Assembly (NCBI GenBank): GCA_018340375.1
Contig: JAFFJZ010000007.1
Location: 7,936,001 to 8,000,000, forward strand
Reading direction: 5' to 3'
Length of the DNA: 64,000 nucleotides
DNA from: Gonatopus flavifemur
Lineage: Eukaryota > Arthropoda > Insecta > Hymenoptera > Dryinidae
The notes below the pieces were generated by a model. It saw nothing but the letters and a program-made list of their open reading frames with translations. It was not told the DNA's origin and searched no databases. The position numbers were made by a program, and so were the translations under genes. Shown in pieces: positions 53,620 through 64,000 of this stretch (the stretch's first letter is position 1; the number at the start of each line of letters is the position of its first letter).

Positions 53620-55175
53620 CACACCACACCTAGTGTGGGGGGAAAACCACACTAGAAGTTCAAAAACTTCGAGATTTTTTTTCCTCAAAAAACCAAATCA
53701 CATATCAAAATTCAGTATAAACTCTTCATTATATATCTATTGAAGTTTGTTTTTAATTTTTTCCGGAGCTATAAACAACAAAATGGCAGCTTTCCAGTAT
53801 TTTTCCCTGGGCACCTTTTGTTTCGTGGCCGGATCAATAACTCCTGCACATTTAGGAATACATTCATCCACCAAAACATCTTTGATTTCATACGATATTA
53901 GCTACAACAGTACGAAGGGTGTTTTTTAAATTGATTATTCCAAAAATGACGTGTTTTTAAAGAACATGTTCGAAAACCCGAAACAAAAATTGCTCGAAGA
54001 TCGTTGATAAAGATTGAAGTATGCGTTGTAAAAAATTCATTAGTGTATCTAAAAATGTGCAGAAGTTAATGGTCCGGCCACGAAAAAAAAGATTTCCAGA
54101 GATAAACACTGAGGAGCCGCCATTTTGTTATTTACAGTACCAAAAAAATCCAAAAGCACACTTCAATAGTTATATAATAAAAAACTTTTCACCAAATTCC
54201 GATATGTTTAGTTTTTTTTGAAAGAAATGCCCAAAAATTTTTTGTTTCTCGGCTTCTACAGTAGTTTCTCCCCTCAAAGAACGACTTGAATTTAATGAAC
54301 ATGAATATAGAAACTCAGCGACACTCCTTGTTCTATGTATAAAATTGAAATTTGAATAAATTGTCTTTCTGAGGGTACGTTTCAGGATTTTTCATGCTTT
54401 ACATGTGATCTGAAGTTAAAGACACTCTCATTTGCGCTAATTTCAAAAAATGGTCACAGAATTCCAAAATAAACACTTTGAAATCATTGTCCCAATGGCA
54501 ATGAATTATAAGCTCCAGCTAAAACAGGTTCAATAAACGCAAAATACTCAAAGGAGTTAGAAAATATTCACATAAGAGTGAAGGTAGCAGTAACGAGCTA
54601 GCAAATGGTTGACGTAACTTGTTGATTAGAATTTATTTTCACGTTTCACGTATCAGAAATTCTTCAGTGGCTTCTAAGTATATGATTTGACTGCAAATAT
54701 TGGATAAAACAATTTTATCAAAAGTTACATGAATTAACTCATTGTCTGCTCACTGTATCCTCTGTATTCACAACGATTCGTGTCAATTATTTTAACATAC
54801 TTACACCTGCAAGAATTTCAAAAGATCAAGATCATGTTGTACAACTGAAAGGACACAACGTAGGTCACAAGACAAAACATAACATGTCACGTCATCGAAT
54901 AATTTATTTTCATGGTAATAAATGTTTCTCATCTCGATCTTCCACAAATCTGGTATTATATTGTTCGTTTGAAGTATATCTATCCAAATGAAATAATTTC
55001 AAACGATTGTTTAACTCACACAATAATTAACATTAAGGATAGACGAAGTCATCATAAAGTGACTTGTTACTTTTTCTGTTGTGATTGACGGTAAAATCAG
55101 AAAATTTATGGTGAAAACTTATACATAACGATAAAAATATTATCTTTCATCCTAAAAGAATCAAAATTTTCAAAA
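53620..55175. other. BEN-gene intron 1, nothing further assigned
   Basis: AT-rich. The missing exon(s) between the ATG exon and the 50.9 kb exon should lie between ~51 and 55.18 kb. Confidence 0.4.
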
Positions 55176-55179
55176 TCAC

Positions 55180-55376
55180 TTATCTCCTATAAATATAACG
55201 TGAGCATTTTTTCTTTCTTTCTCCTCTGTAGTTGGGTTAAACCACATGACCCGATATATATCTTTCGGATCGAAATTCTCGGCATGTTGAGGGTTAAAAT
55301 TTTTTATCTTTGAAATTTCCACAGTTTTGAACTCTTTATTATGTACATAACGTACATAAGCGTACTTAATCTGCAT
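55180..55376 (-). CDS. BEN-domain gene, exon 1 (start codon)
   Basis: ATG at 55376-55374 opens MQIKYAYVRYVHNKEFKTVE, then FNPQHAENFDPKDIYRVMW and KNAHVIFIGD. The frame runs to a GTGATT donor directly after GGAGATAA. This N-terminal module (YAYVRY..K..V.IS.IKNF.P....F....IYRV.W....AHVIFIGD) opens many insect BEN-domain proteins. The exon leaves two bases of a codon. The next exon I can support (50695-50987) needs one base, so at least one exon between 55.18 and 50.99 kb is missing from this model. Such proteins are expected to be nuclear DNA-binding regulators. This is the only likely host gene in the window. Confidence 0.78.
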
Positions 55377-55524
55377 GATTCTCACTTGATTAGAATTTCT
55401 AACATTGAAATGCAACCCGATTCTAATCCTCAAGAACCGCACGACAGCAATAGCGATGGTTGTGATGAACGGATGCAATCGGCGAAGAGTGATTGTATTG
55501 GATACCTGCTTCCTCGTCAACGTG

Positions 55525-55560
55525 TATATAGAGGGGGGGAGGGAAGTAGCAACACCGCGC
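55525..55560 (-). promoter_or_regulatory. Candidate TATA-type promoter of the BEN gene
   Basis: On the minus strand CCCCTCTATATACACG lies ~155 bp upstream of the BEN ATG, in a locally more GC/CpG-rich stretch (55405-55590). Position and strand are suitable; no start site can be fixed from sequence. Confidence 0.3.
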
Positions 55561-55889
55561 TTTTGTCTAAACTACAGTGATGTAAGCTCGACGTACTGTT
55601 TCAAGGGCGTTGAATATTTCATTATTCTATTGGCTGTCCGCACATCCCGAAATCAAACGATTGGTTCCTTATAGGAGATGTTATATATCGAAAATTTGAA
55701 GCTCATCGAAACGTTGACAATATGCAGCAATAGAAAAGAGATTGAGGGAGCGTTGCGTTTATCTATTTTTCTTTAAGTGCGTTTTTCTTCTCCCTTGAAT
55801 ACACGTCAGTCCATGTCACTTTCTCTACCCTTTTCCCCTTATCTTTGTCATGTGAGACCTCAAAGTTTTCTTTCTGACCACGATAATCT

Positions 55890-56370
55890 AGGGAGTGTAC
55901 AGTCGGTTCAATTAATCCTTTTCCTTCTTTCCGATAGAACCTTGTTGGCAATTCATTGTTATTTAACTTATAACATTTATGATAAGTTTCCTATAATCAG
56001 AAAATTATTCTTTACCCAGATAGAAAAATGTCTCAATAATGCCATCATAATGGTGACATTCACGCCAAGAAATGTTTGCATCATGGTACCAAGGTGTTTC
56101 CGCATAAAGCATTGTTCTTGGTAGCAAAACGAGGTGATGGTACCTTAATGAAGACATAATGTTTACATTTTATGCATCATTGCAAGCTGAGCGAAGTTTA
56201 TGACAGTATGTTAACGGCACATTATGTTACAAAATATTTAGGGCATGGTTTTCTATCTGGGTATATATTTACCCACTTGGAAATGTTCCGAATTAATCAA
56301 CAATGAATTGACAACAAGAAAATATCGGAATGAAGGAAAAGGATTAATTGAACCCACTGTACTCATTTCA
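55890..56370. mobile_element. Foldback split by a TA-flanked MITE
   Basis: 55892-55965 and 56290-56362 are inverted copies (GGTTCAATTAATCCTTTTCC; GCAATTCATTGTT). The MITE at 56015-56261 (CCCAGATAGAAAA ends, TA at 56013-56014 and 56262-56263) lies between them. Confidence 0.72.
56015..56261. mobile_element. 247 bp MITE, CCCAGATAGAAAA ends, TA target
   Basis: Inverted ends CCCAGATAGAAAA. The interior includes the paired GGTACCAAGG..GATGGTACCTTAA and the inverted ATAATG words. Same terminus family as 3174-3432. Confidence 0.8.
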
Positions 56371-56540
56371 GTATATTATAGAGTTCAATGTTCCTTAACC
56401 TGCATGTTTGAATGGACGGAGATTCACGGTGGCGGCGTATGTGGCAATCAATCGTTTTCAAATTTGTTCATACCTAATAAGGGATTTTATGTACGAAAGT
56501 GGTTTGAATCATTCAAAATTTTCCATTCTTTAATATTATA

Positions 56541-56636
56541 ATGCCAAAGGGACCATATAAAAAATATTTAAACAGGTTGTGCTCAAAGAAAATTCCGAAA
56601 TCAAGTTACTATCGACAACGAAATGTAGAAAGGAAG
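56541..56636 (+). CDS. CACTA/EnSpm-like transposase, exon 1
   Basis: ATG at 56541 opens MPKGPYKKYLNRLCSKKIPK and RQRNVERK, 32 codons. A GTGAGG donor follows at 56637 and the exon ends in phase 0. The basic N-terminus is plausible for a DNA-binding transposase. The assignment relies on matching phase with the later exons. Confidence 0.6.
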
Positions 56637-57180
56637 GTGAGGAAACAAATTGCGAGAATGTCGTTGCAGTTTGAATCGTTTCTTGTAACCAATTTGTAAT
56701 CGTTTACGAAAATACTACGACGTATCTATCTTAAGTTTTTCTAATAATATAATCGTCATATTTCATTGAAGGTAATTGATTTTTGAAGATTCATCAATTG
56801 AAAATGTTTTTTCGTATTTGGTTCTAAATTCATTTCGGTAAACGATCCAAACTCGTACGTCGTGCTGAGAATTGGGAATATAAACATCCTATGAATTGAA
56901 GATGTATATTTTGGAGTAATATAAAATAATTTGAGTGGGTTTTGGATTATTCTTGAAAATTTTGAAAGATATTTAACAGTTTTCAGACTTATTCACCATA
57001 AGTTGCGGCTTCTTTTCAGTAACTTATTGATTTCCTTACGGAAAAAATGACCCATACAGCAAAAGAGTCCCCTCGAAGACCTCCCGTTATGATGGTAAAG
57101 ATGAATTCATTATGAATATTTTGAATTCAAATTGAATCCTTGATGAAGAACTTACTGTTTAGAAAGAATTCATATCCCTG

Positions 57181-57405
57181 CTTGAGGGGATACCGGCGAC
57201 AGCATCAAACCTCTCTTTCTATCACATAAGCGTATCCTTTTTTAACCAATGTGCTCGGTCAATAACCGCCGGTATCACCTTAAAGAATCTCATTGAACCG
57301 TAGAAAACTGATGCACAAAACCGATTTAAACCCATTGGAAATCCATTTTTAATGGGTCTTAATCAGTTTTCTGCGGTTCAATTAGATTCTTTAAACAGGG
57401 ATTGC
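57181..57405. mobile_element. Two small palindromic repeats in CACTA intron 1
   Basis: 57186-57276 has ends GGGGATACCGGCGAC and CCGCCGGTATCACCTT. 57280-57398 has ends AAGAATCTCATTGAACCG and CGGTTCAATTAGATTCTTT. Each is inverted-repeat DNA without coding content. Confidence 0.6.
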
Positions 57406-57878
57406 GAGTTCATGAAGAATTCTTCAAGCATTTAACTGGTATTCATTTTGAATTCATTGAATTTACATCGGATTCATTTTCACTGTCATAGGGACTGTTT
57501 AAGAATTCTTTCAGAAGTCTTCAAGGATTTAAACAGATCATTTTTACTGCCTGGGGATTGATTAGAATTTTTATTAATTACCCTTTAAAAAAAATTTTCA
57601 AAATCAATCGTATTTTTGGATCGCAAATTTGTAATTGATTACGATTGGGGATTGAGAAGATCATTTGTGCTATCTGGGAGTGTTGAACTTTTTTTTGCTT
57701 AGTAAGGGGTCGTCCACAAAGTACTTGGAATGTCCGTTCGGAATACTCTTAATATTCAAGTTGACGCTTAGTATACGCTTAAACCCACATTTCAAATTCT
57801 TTTCAAATAAGTTCCAGGCATTTTTTAATATCCTCTTGACTTTACATCAGGAATTTCAATGTGTAATAATCATTCCAG

Positions 57879-58016
57879 GATGTGAGAGAGATTATCAACG
57901 ATGAATCACGTTTGAACTCAAATGAGCCAAATTTTGACCATAATTCATCAACCTCAGACATAGATAATCAAGATCAAGATAAAACACAGAATCATGACAT
58001 TTCCATGGATGTTGAG
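57879..58016 (+). CDS. CACTA/EnSpm-like transposase, exon 2
   Basis: Acceptor CATTCCAG and donor GAG|GTAATA. 46 codons reading DVREIINDESRLNSNEPNFD and an acidic DIDNQDQDKTQNHDISMDVE. Starts and ends in phase 0. Low-complexity acidic linker. Confidence 0.62.
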
Positions 58017-58610
58017 GTAATATACGTTATTTGGGAAGTGAAATATAACAATTACCATGCAAGCATGATACAACATGATGAGCATGATGATGAGTGCAAG
58101 AGGCATAAACACAAAAGGACATTTCTCCCGTCGAAAGCAAGAAGACCGTAAGTCGCATTTTTGGCGAAAATGAGCTTTTAATCGTGAAAAAGTTGTGCAT
58201 TTCACTGTGTTTTCGATTTTGAAATTACTATTTTGTATTATTATCATTTTGCATTACCTTTTGAATAACAGCGGCTCAAAGTACGAAGGAATTAATCCAC
58301 TGATATATCAGCAGATTACGCGAATTCAAACCGTTCATACAAAAGAAGCCGTAACTAAGACAAAAATGAGAAATCTATTCAGATACGTCAAAATCCAGAT
58401 ATGATTTGCCATTGAAAACCCTAGAAATAAATTGCCATAAACAAATGATGAGTTGTTCTGTTGATTTTGAAAGAAAACAGTTTTTCTTGAGTTTCTCAAA
58501 TTCAAATCAAATGCACTTACGGTCTTCTTGCTTTGGACGACAGATTTATCGGAATGATTTCAGTGCATCTAAAGGGAAGGGTCACGGTGTATAATATAGG
58601 TGAGGAAAGG

Positions 58611-58772
58611 CAAGGGCGTATCCAGAATTTTTTTTTGGGAGGGGTCCACATTATAGGTGTATCGATATATCGATATATATGAAATATATCGACATATAAA
58701 AAGGGGAAAGTTGAGAAATTTGGGGGGTGGTTCGGACCCCTTGGACCCCCCCCCCCCCTGGATACGCCCTTG
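58611..58772. mobile_element. 162 bp hAT-like MITE in CACTA intron 2
   Basis: Ends CAAGGGCGTATCCAG and CTGGATACGCCCTTG; AGGAAAGG duplicated at 58603-58610 and 58773-58780. Interior of ATCGATATATCG palindromes and a C-run. Confidence 0.92.
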
Positions 58773-59740
58773 AGGAAAGGACAAAATATTGTTGTGATGT
58801 TTTGGAGCCCTTCATTTATGTTATGCTTAGCGTGTGGTGTATATTAGAGTGGCGCTTATGTAGGTTTTTTTCAAATCTTAATGAGTGCGCCCCCGGAATG
58901 AGTTCCAAAAAAATAGAAAAAAATCCTTGCAAAAGCATTTTGCTGTATCTTAATACGAACACGTGCCACAGGGCATCTCCATTTTCCTATTTGACCCCAC
59001 TTTTAATATTATTGGCACTTTTAATATTATAAATTTAATATTATAATAATAATATTATTAATATTATTGTGGCACATGCCACATGGCACCCACTGTTACC
59101 CATACCATCTCAGCTTCATTATTATGTAGCACGAACAACAACTATCAGAAAAATATGATTCTCATACGGTTTCATTCAGTAATTCATGTACTTTTTGAGA
59201 AAAATTTTCAATTTTGGAAATTTTAATATGGCACTGCAGTACGATGTTTCAAAAAATCATAATAGATCGAAATATCAATGGAGTGAGTTTTAGCACGTTA
59301 TACATGAGATTTTTGAGACACTGAATTTGAAATAAAATGAATAAATAAATAGAAAAAAACCAATAAAATAAAAGAAAATGAAGAAAAAACTCTAAACAAC
59401 TTTATAAATTTGAAATTAAACAAAAAATAAAGTTTACTCGGGCTGCTTTCTCGGGCTAATTTCAGCATCGTGTTCAAAACGCTCATTCGAAACCATTCAT
59501 ATTCTATAGTAAACTATAGATTTTTCTGTAGTGATCTGTAGTTTTCTATAGAAAATTTTCAGCAGGGTGATGTTCATTGGACCATTCCTTTCAAAACAGC
59601 CAATCATATTTGAGGTTTCATGAGACTTGACGAATGAACATCGTGTCCTCTTTTCGAGATGGTAACCCTAACTGTACTTTATAGTGAAATAGGGACAAAA
59701 TCAAATTTTGAGGTTATGTATATTATGTTCTGTTAGTCTT

Positions 59741-59778
59741 TCTGTGTGTGCGTGCGTGTGTGTGTGTGTGTGTGTGTC
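59741..59778. repeat. (GT)n microsatellite
   Basis: GTGTGTGCGTGCG followed by (GT)n and CTGTGTTT, embedded in the dispersed repeat also seen at ~6400. Confidence 0.85.
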
Positions 59779-60309
59779 TGTGTTTCTTAACTCCCTCATA
59801 ACCTAACAGAATTACAGATTGTTGTTTGGTTCGTGATGAATTTAAACTACATTTGTTGAAGCATGTGGTATGGATCAAAGATGAGTTTTCTCCAATTTTT
59901 GTCAACACAAACGAAGAACGTATTCCTATCCAAAAATTCTGGTAGGTGCTGATGGACCCTCATGAGTGTTGAGATCAAAACCCATCAGAATCTTCCAGGA
60001 AATTTCCATTTTATAAGGCTCTATGAGATTTTCCACAACTGCTTATGATTTCTGATGAAATCCGATTTTGTGCTGATTGATTTTCATGGCGGTGTTATAA
60101 AATCTCATGAATCCCTGGATAATATGGGTCATATAAAATTTCATAAAGCAAAACAATATCGCCGCCATATTGTTCTGCTCAATTGATGACTGGCTCTTTA
60201 TCTCAGGACCTCATATGATTGGGGGAAACCATCGTGAGCCTGTCAATACGGGGAGCGGCGAGCGTTTTCCCCTCCCGCCTTTGTAGCGAAACCCCCCATT
60301 CTACCAGAC

Positions 60310-60417
60310 CAGAGATGTTCTTTTTAGTACAATTTCTGATAGATGGACCTATGATAATCATTAGTTGAATGGAAATACCAATCAGAAAGTCCAAAATTGT
60401 ACTAAAGAACATCCCTG
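60310..60417. mobile_element. 108 bp hAT-like MITE, CAGAGATGTTC ends
   Basis: Ends CAGAGATGTTCTTTTTAGTA and TACTAAAGAACATCCCTG; flanks TACCAGAC and TAGCAGAC (seven of eight bases match). Confidence 0.75.
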
Positions 60418-60717
60418 TAGCAGACCTGCTAATGCTCCTTCCTGTTATCCATAGTTCCATGTCATAGAGTCCAAGTATCAGCTTTTATCAGATCTTTTCC
60501 ATAGGGATGTGTTAACTAGCAGTGTTTTTCCAAGAGCTCCTGTCTTTATGGTACTGCATGCTACAGTCGTACTCATGTCATTTGATTCTGTGATAGGAAT
60601 AATGGGAGAAAAGGAAAAAAAATAAAGCTCCAAATGTACTTTTGTGCCAATCAGAACAAATAGTTTCAAGGTATAGAAGTGAGAAATACATGTAATCAAT
60701 TCAACTTCATTCCGCAG

Positions 60718-62792
60718 GAGCCCTCGCAAAATGTTGCTTCACGTGAGGAAATTGACAGAACTTCGTCCAATAATACAAGCCCCATGCAAGTTTCTTCAAA
60801 TGAACATAGCAACCTTGTTTTTCCACAAGAATTCCATCATCTTCAAAAAATTTTAGACAATGATGCAAATTTTGAGCCTATCAATACACATATGGATAAA
60901 AGCAAAGTACATTTACTGTACATGATATTAAAATACATTTTAGTACACAATGGAACACAAACTGCTTTCACCGATTTATGTAAGCTTATAAATCACATGT
61001 TTGTACAACCTGTACTACCTGTGGATACAAGGTACCTCATGAATAAGGTTTTCAATTCATATATTGGCATCAATTATCATGCCGTATGTGCGTGTTGCCG
61101 ATCTTATATCGGAAAATTTGAAAAAAAACCACTGCGAATCCCTTACATGCCCTTTCTGCGAATTCGAAAATACAATTTCAACTGCAACTTCAACTGATTT
61201 CTTCATAACTTTGAACGTGTCGAGTAATATTTGTCATCTGTTACAACGTCATCAAGTGCAGTATGGAAGTATTATAAACAGCAATATGCATTGCTGATAC
61301 TATCAAGGATATTTGGGATGGAAAATTATATCAAGATTTTATAAAATCATTGAGACCAGATGATAGATATAGTTATGCGACAGTGAGTTTTAATAGCGAT
61401 GGATCGCCAGTTTTTCGCAGCTCGACTTTTTCTATATGGCCAATTCATATTATCATGATGAATTACCAAAAGAAATAAGATTCGATAACGTTATCTTATG
61501 TGGCTCATGGTTTGGTGGGAAGCCTGACATGAAAATATTTCTCCACCCTTTTGTCGAAGAAATGAATGAGCTTTCAACAAAAGGCATTGAATGTCAATTT
61601 GACGATGGCATCAAAAATATCAAAATATATCCAATATGCTGTTCTGTAGATAGTGTGGCAAGATCTCCAATGCAAGGAATAATCCAATACAATGGATACA
61701 ATGGATGTGGATGGTGCTTACACCCAGGAAAACGGATTGGTAAAGCAATGAAGTACCCGATTTTGAAGGATGAGCCATGTAGTAGAACACGTGAAAAGAC
61801 CATTCTAAATATGAAACGTACAGTCGGATCGAAACGAGTTAGTGCAGGGGTGAAAGGGCCTACTCCGTTGATGAACTTACAAAAATTTGACATCGTACAG
61901 GGATTTGTCCCCGATTATATGCATTGTGTGTTGTTGGGTGTTGCCAGGCAAATGTCAAACTATTGGTTTGGTGCATCAGGTGAACCTTACTTTATTCCTA
62001 TCGCAGTTCAAAATAAATTAAGCAATACTTTAATGAAGTTTAAAATGCCTCAGCAGTTAAGACGATTCCCCAGACCTATTAAAGATAGAAAATTTTGGAA
62101 AGCCCGGGAGTGGGAGAACTGGATTTTATTTTTTAGTATTCCTCTCCTCAAAACAGCACTTCCATCAAAGTACTTAAAACACTGGATGCTTTTAGTTGAA
62201 GCGCTGCATATTCTTCTTGGGGAAAACATCAACCATTCAGATTCACTGTACTCTGAGGTATTATTGAAAACATTTGTTAAAGGTGTTCAAAAATTTTACG
62301 GCGAGTATGCGATGACCTACAACGTTCATCAATTACTGCATTTGAATGATAGCGTCAAAAACTGGGGACCGTTGTGGGCGCATTCTGGATTTTCATTTGA
62401 ATCTGTGATTGGTGATGTAAAAAAGACAATTGAATCTGCAAAAGGAGTGGCTGATCAGGTCTGTCGTAAAATCTCAGTCAAACAGTGTTTGACTTTCATA
62501 GAAACATATATTTATGAGAGAAGTCCAAATAAGAAGGTTGCGCTTGATTATCGCGACCTTTTTGATACAAGACGATACACGAAACGGAGCATTAAATTGG
62601 ATGGGATACGGTATTTTGGTAATCCTCAAACCGCAGCAACATCATGGGTCGAAGAACTTCAATTGAATCCTCATCATACCCACTCATATAACAGAATACT
62701 GAAGGGGAATCGCTCTTTTTCTTCAACAAGACGTGGAAGTCTGAAAACAGATAATTCTCATGCACAATTGGATGATGGCACTTTTATAGAAA
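60718..62792 (+). pseudogene. CACTA/EnSpm-like transposase, main exon, frameshifted
   Basis: Acceptor TTCCGCAG, phase 0 start EPSQNVASREEIDRTSSNN. Then LLYMILKYILVHNGTQTAF, CACCRSYIGKFEK and CESLTCPFCEFENTISTATS (zinc-binding Cys pairs), NSDGSPVFRSSTFSIWP, ILCGSWFGGKPDMKIFLHPF, CCSVDSVARSPMQG, YNGYNGCGWCLHPGK, GFVPDYMHCVLLGVARQM, NVHQLLHLNDSVKNWGPLWA and HSGFSFESVIGDVKK. These match metazoan EnSpm/CACTA-type transposases, including the DUF4218-like C-terminal part. Frameshifts near 61120 (A-run), 61290 and 61455 break it. The last recognisable residues are near 62790, where a LINE tail begins. Probably inactive. Confidence 0.85.
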
Positions 62793-64000
62793 TCTATTTA
62801 TTTATTTATTCATTTATCTATTTATCGAGTATCTACGGGCCTGAACCCACTACAAAATTTGTAACAAATAAGATTTGCCAAAACATTAATTAAAAAACGA
62901 TATATACTCTAATATACTAAATTGATATTAGATTCTCTTTTCAATGAACTGATACTAATATTAAAAATATCTAACCAAGCTCTGTTATTGTTGAACAATT
63001 TACACAAACGGTGTACAGGAGACCTAATTTCCATGTAACTACTAACTAAAGATGCATCTAACCTAAAACAATTATTACGCAAAGCTCTACTAGGCACCAA
63101 AAAGTAAAAAAAAGACAATAACCGACTACAATCGAAATGCCCATTCAAAACTTTATGAAGAAAAACTAAATCATTCTTGCTCCTTGCGAATGCCAAATCC
63201 GATATCATCAGTCTATTCATGATAGAAGAATAGTCATGGTCCGTTTAATGCATGGGTTGGCCAACTCTTTAAGCTACAAATCTAAAAAATAAATGGTTGA
63301 TTCTCTCCAGCCGAGTGTAATTATAATCCCATGCAGGATACCAGATTATGACACCAAAACTCAAAATGGGATAAACCAAGGAATAATAAAGAGTCCTAAA
63401 GGACTGAATATTCTTAAACCCCCTAGAATGACGCTTAATATAATTGACTCTCCTAGTAGCAGTAGTAATTACATAATCGATATGATGTCTGAAACTAAGC
63501 CGGTCATCAAAGCAAACCCCAAGATCTTTAACTACCATTACAGACTTAACAGGATGCCCACTAATATAATAAGTAGAAGCCGGATATGCGGTTTTACCAA
63601 AAGTGATCCTCTGACATTTGTCAGCATTTAACTTTAGGCCGTCAGCCTTAACCCAAACAATCAGTCTTTTCATATCATCAGCTAAGATTCTAAAATCATC
63701 AACATTCCGCAAAACTCTATAAATCTTAATATCATCGGCAAAAAGCAAAAATTTACAAAATTTAATAACGTATATTATATCATTGATAAAGATTAAAAAC
63801 AGTAACGGTCCCAAGTGCGAGCCCTGACCTACCCCTGACGTCACATTGATGTGAAGGATACAAAGTCTTGCACCTTAACTCTCTGCTTCCTCCCACTGAG
63901 ATAAGATTCAAACCACTTATAGAAATCTCCTATAATACCATACTGCGAGAGTTTGAACAGTAATAAACTAATATTTACAGTGTCAAATGCTTTGGACAAA
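62793..64000 (-). mobile_element. CR1/Jockey-like LINE, 3' part, cut by window edge
   Basis: Minus-strand non-LTR retrotransposon. Its 3' tail is the AAATAAATAGAT-like run at ~62793-62830, inside the CACTA gene. Coding similarity runs from the C-terminal domain (62909-63220) through the RT palm (63269-63844) to ~64000. No target duplication can be checked because the 5' end lies outside the window. Confidence 0.88.
62909..64000 (-). pseudogene. LINE ORF2 reverse transcriptase, frameshifted
   Basis: From ~64000: SKAFDTVNISLLLFKLSQYG (catalytic Asp of FDTV), YKWFESYLSGRKQRVKV, a frameshift near 63845, then VGQGSHLGPLLFLIFINDI, FLLFADDIKIYRVL (FADD box), LKLNADKCQRITF (thumb side) and RTLYYSLVYPILSFGVIIW. 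Another shift near 63240 leads to the C-terminal stretch FYFLVPSRALRNNCFRLDAS. Motif order and the FADD box fit the CR1/Jockey group. Confidence 0.9.

Noticed and set aside
54805..54844. A 40-nt minus-strand candidate exon with good acceptor and GTAAGT donor, between BEN exon 1 and the 50.9 kb exon
   Set aside because: The only open frame (VQHDLDLLKFLQ) needs one base from exon 1, which supplies two, and it does not deliver the phase needed downstream. Left out of the model.
58069..58405. Possible exons DECKRHKHKRTFLPSKARRP and GSKYEGINPLIYQQ with splice-like borders
   Set aside because: The first lies in an inverted repeat with 58515-58540 (CTTACGGTCTTCTTGCTTT) and neither matches the CACTA protein frame order.

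Overview
The window looks like AT-rich intergenic and intronic DNA from an animal, most probably an insect. The signs are introns with GT..AG borders, a BEN-domain gene, eukaryotic transposons of many classes, a tRNA-derived SINE, a CR1/Jockey-like LINE, very low coding density and no bacterial gene order. I cannot name the order or species.

Layout. 1-1.3 kb: the C-terminal half of a broken hAT transposase (minus strand) next to a 1.27 kb palindrome. 3.2-4.5 kb and 8.5-8.9 kb: two halves of a ubiquitin-protease-like (USP) sequence. 5.1-6.0 kb: a palindromic minisatellite. 6.3-10.6 kb: dispersed repeats and foldbacks. 10.6-11.4 kb: a dead mariner. 12.0-20.65 kb: a degenerate DIRS-type tyrosine-recombinase retrotransposon with inverted terminal repeats. 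Its gag is split by a 3.87 kb TA-flanked element that itself holds a SINE, a hAT-like MITE and a large foldback. 20.9-23.45 kb: a BED-finger hAT N-terminus split by two insertions. 23.6-26.0 kb: a long-TIR element with a DDE-like ORF. 26.3-34 kb: MITEs, repeat arrays and a tandem duplication. 34.36-39.33 kb: three TA-flanked Tc1/mariner-type elements in a row, two of them with DD41D transposases. 40.7-55.4 kb: a multi-exon BEN-domain gene on the minus strand whose introns are full of MITEs. 56.5-62.8 kb: a spliced, frameshifted CACTA/EnSpm-like transposase gene on the plus strand. 62.8-64 kb: the 3' part of a LINE (minus strand).

How it fits together. The only probable host gene is the BEN gene: exon phases match across five exons and the BEN motif is clear. 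Almost everything else is mobile DNA inserted into mobile DNA. In several places, removing an insertion and one target duplication restores a reading frame exactly (mariner at 10.89 kb, DIRS gag at 15.66-19.53 kb, hAT at 21.2 and 22.7 kb). In two other places a paralogous copy gives the empty site. The relative order of these insertions can therefore be read.

The least familiar material is a group of non-autonomous elements with CCCTGG/CCCTGC ends and 2-bp target duplications. Their interiors are arrays of a short unit that differs from copy to copy. A second notable item is a DD41D element whose right end is an inverted copy of its own left 683 bp.
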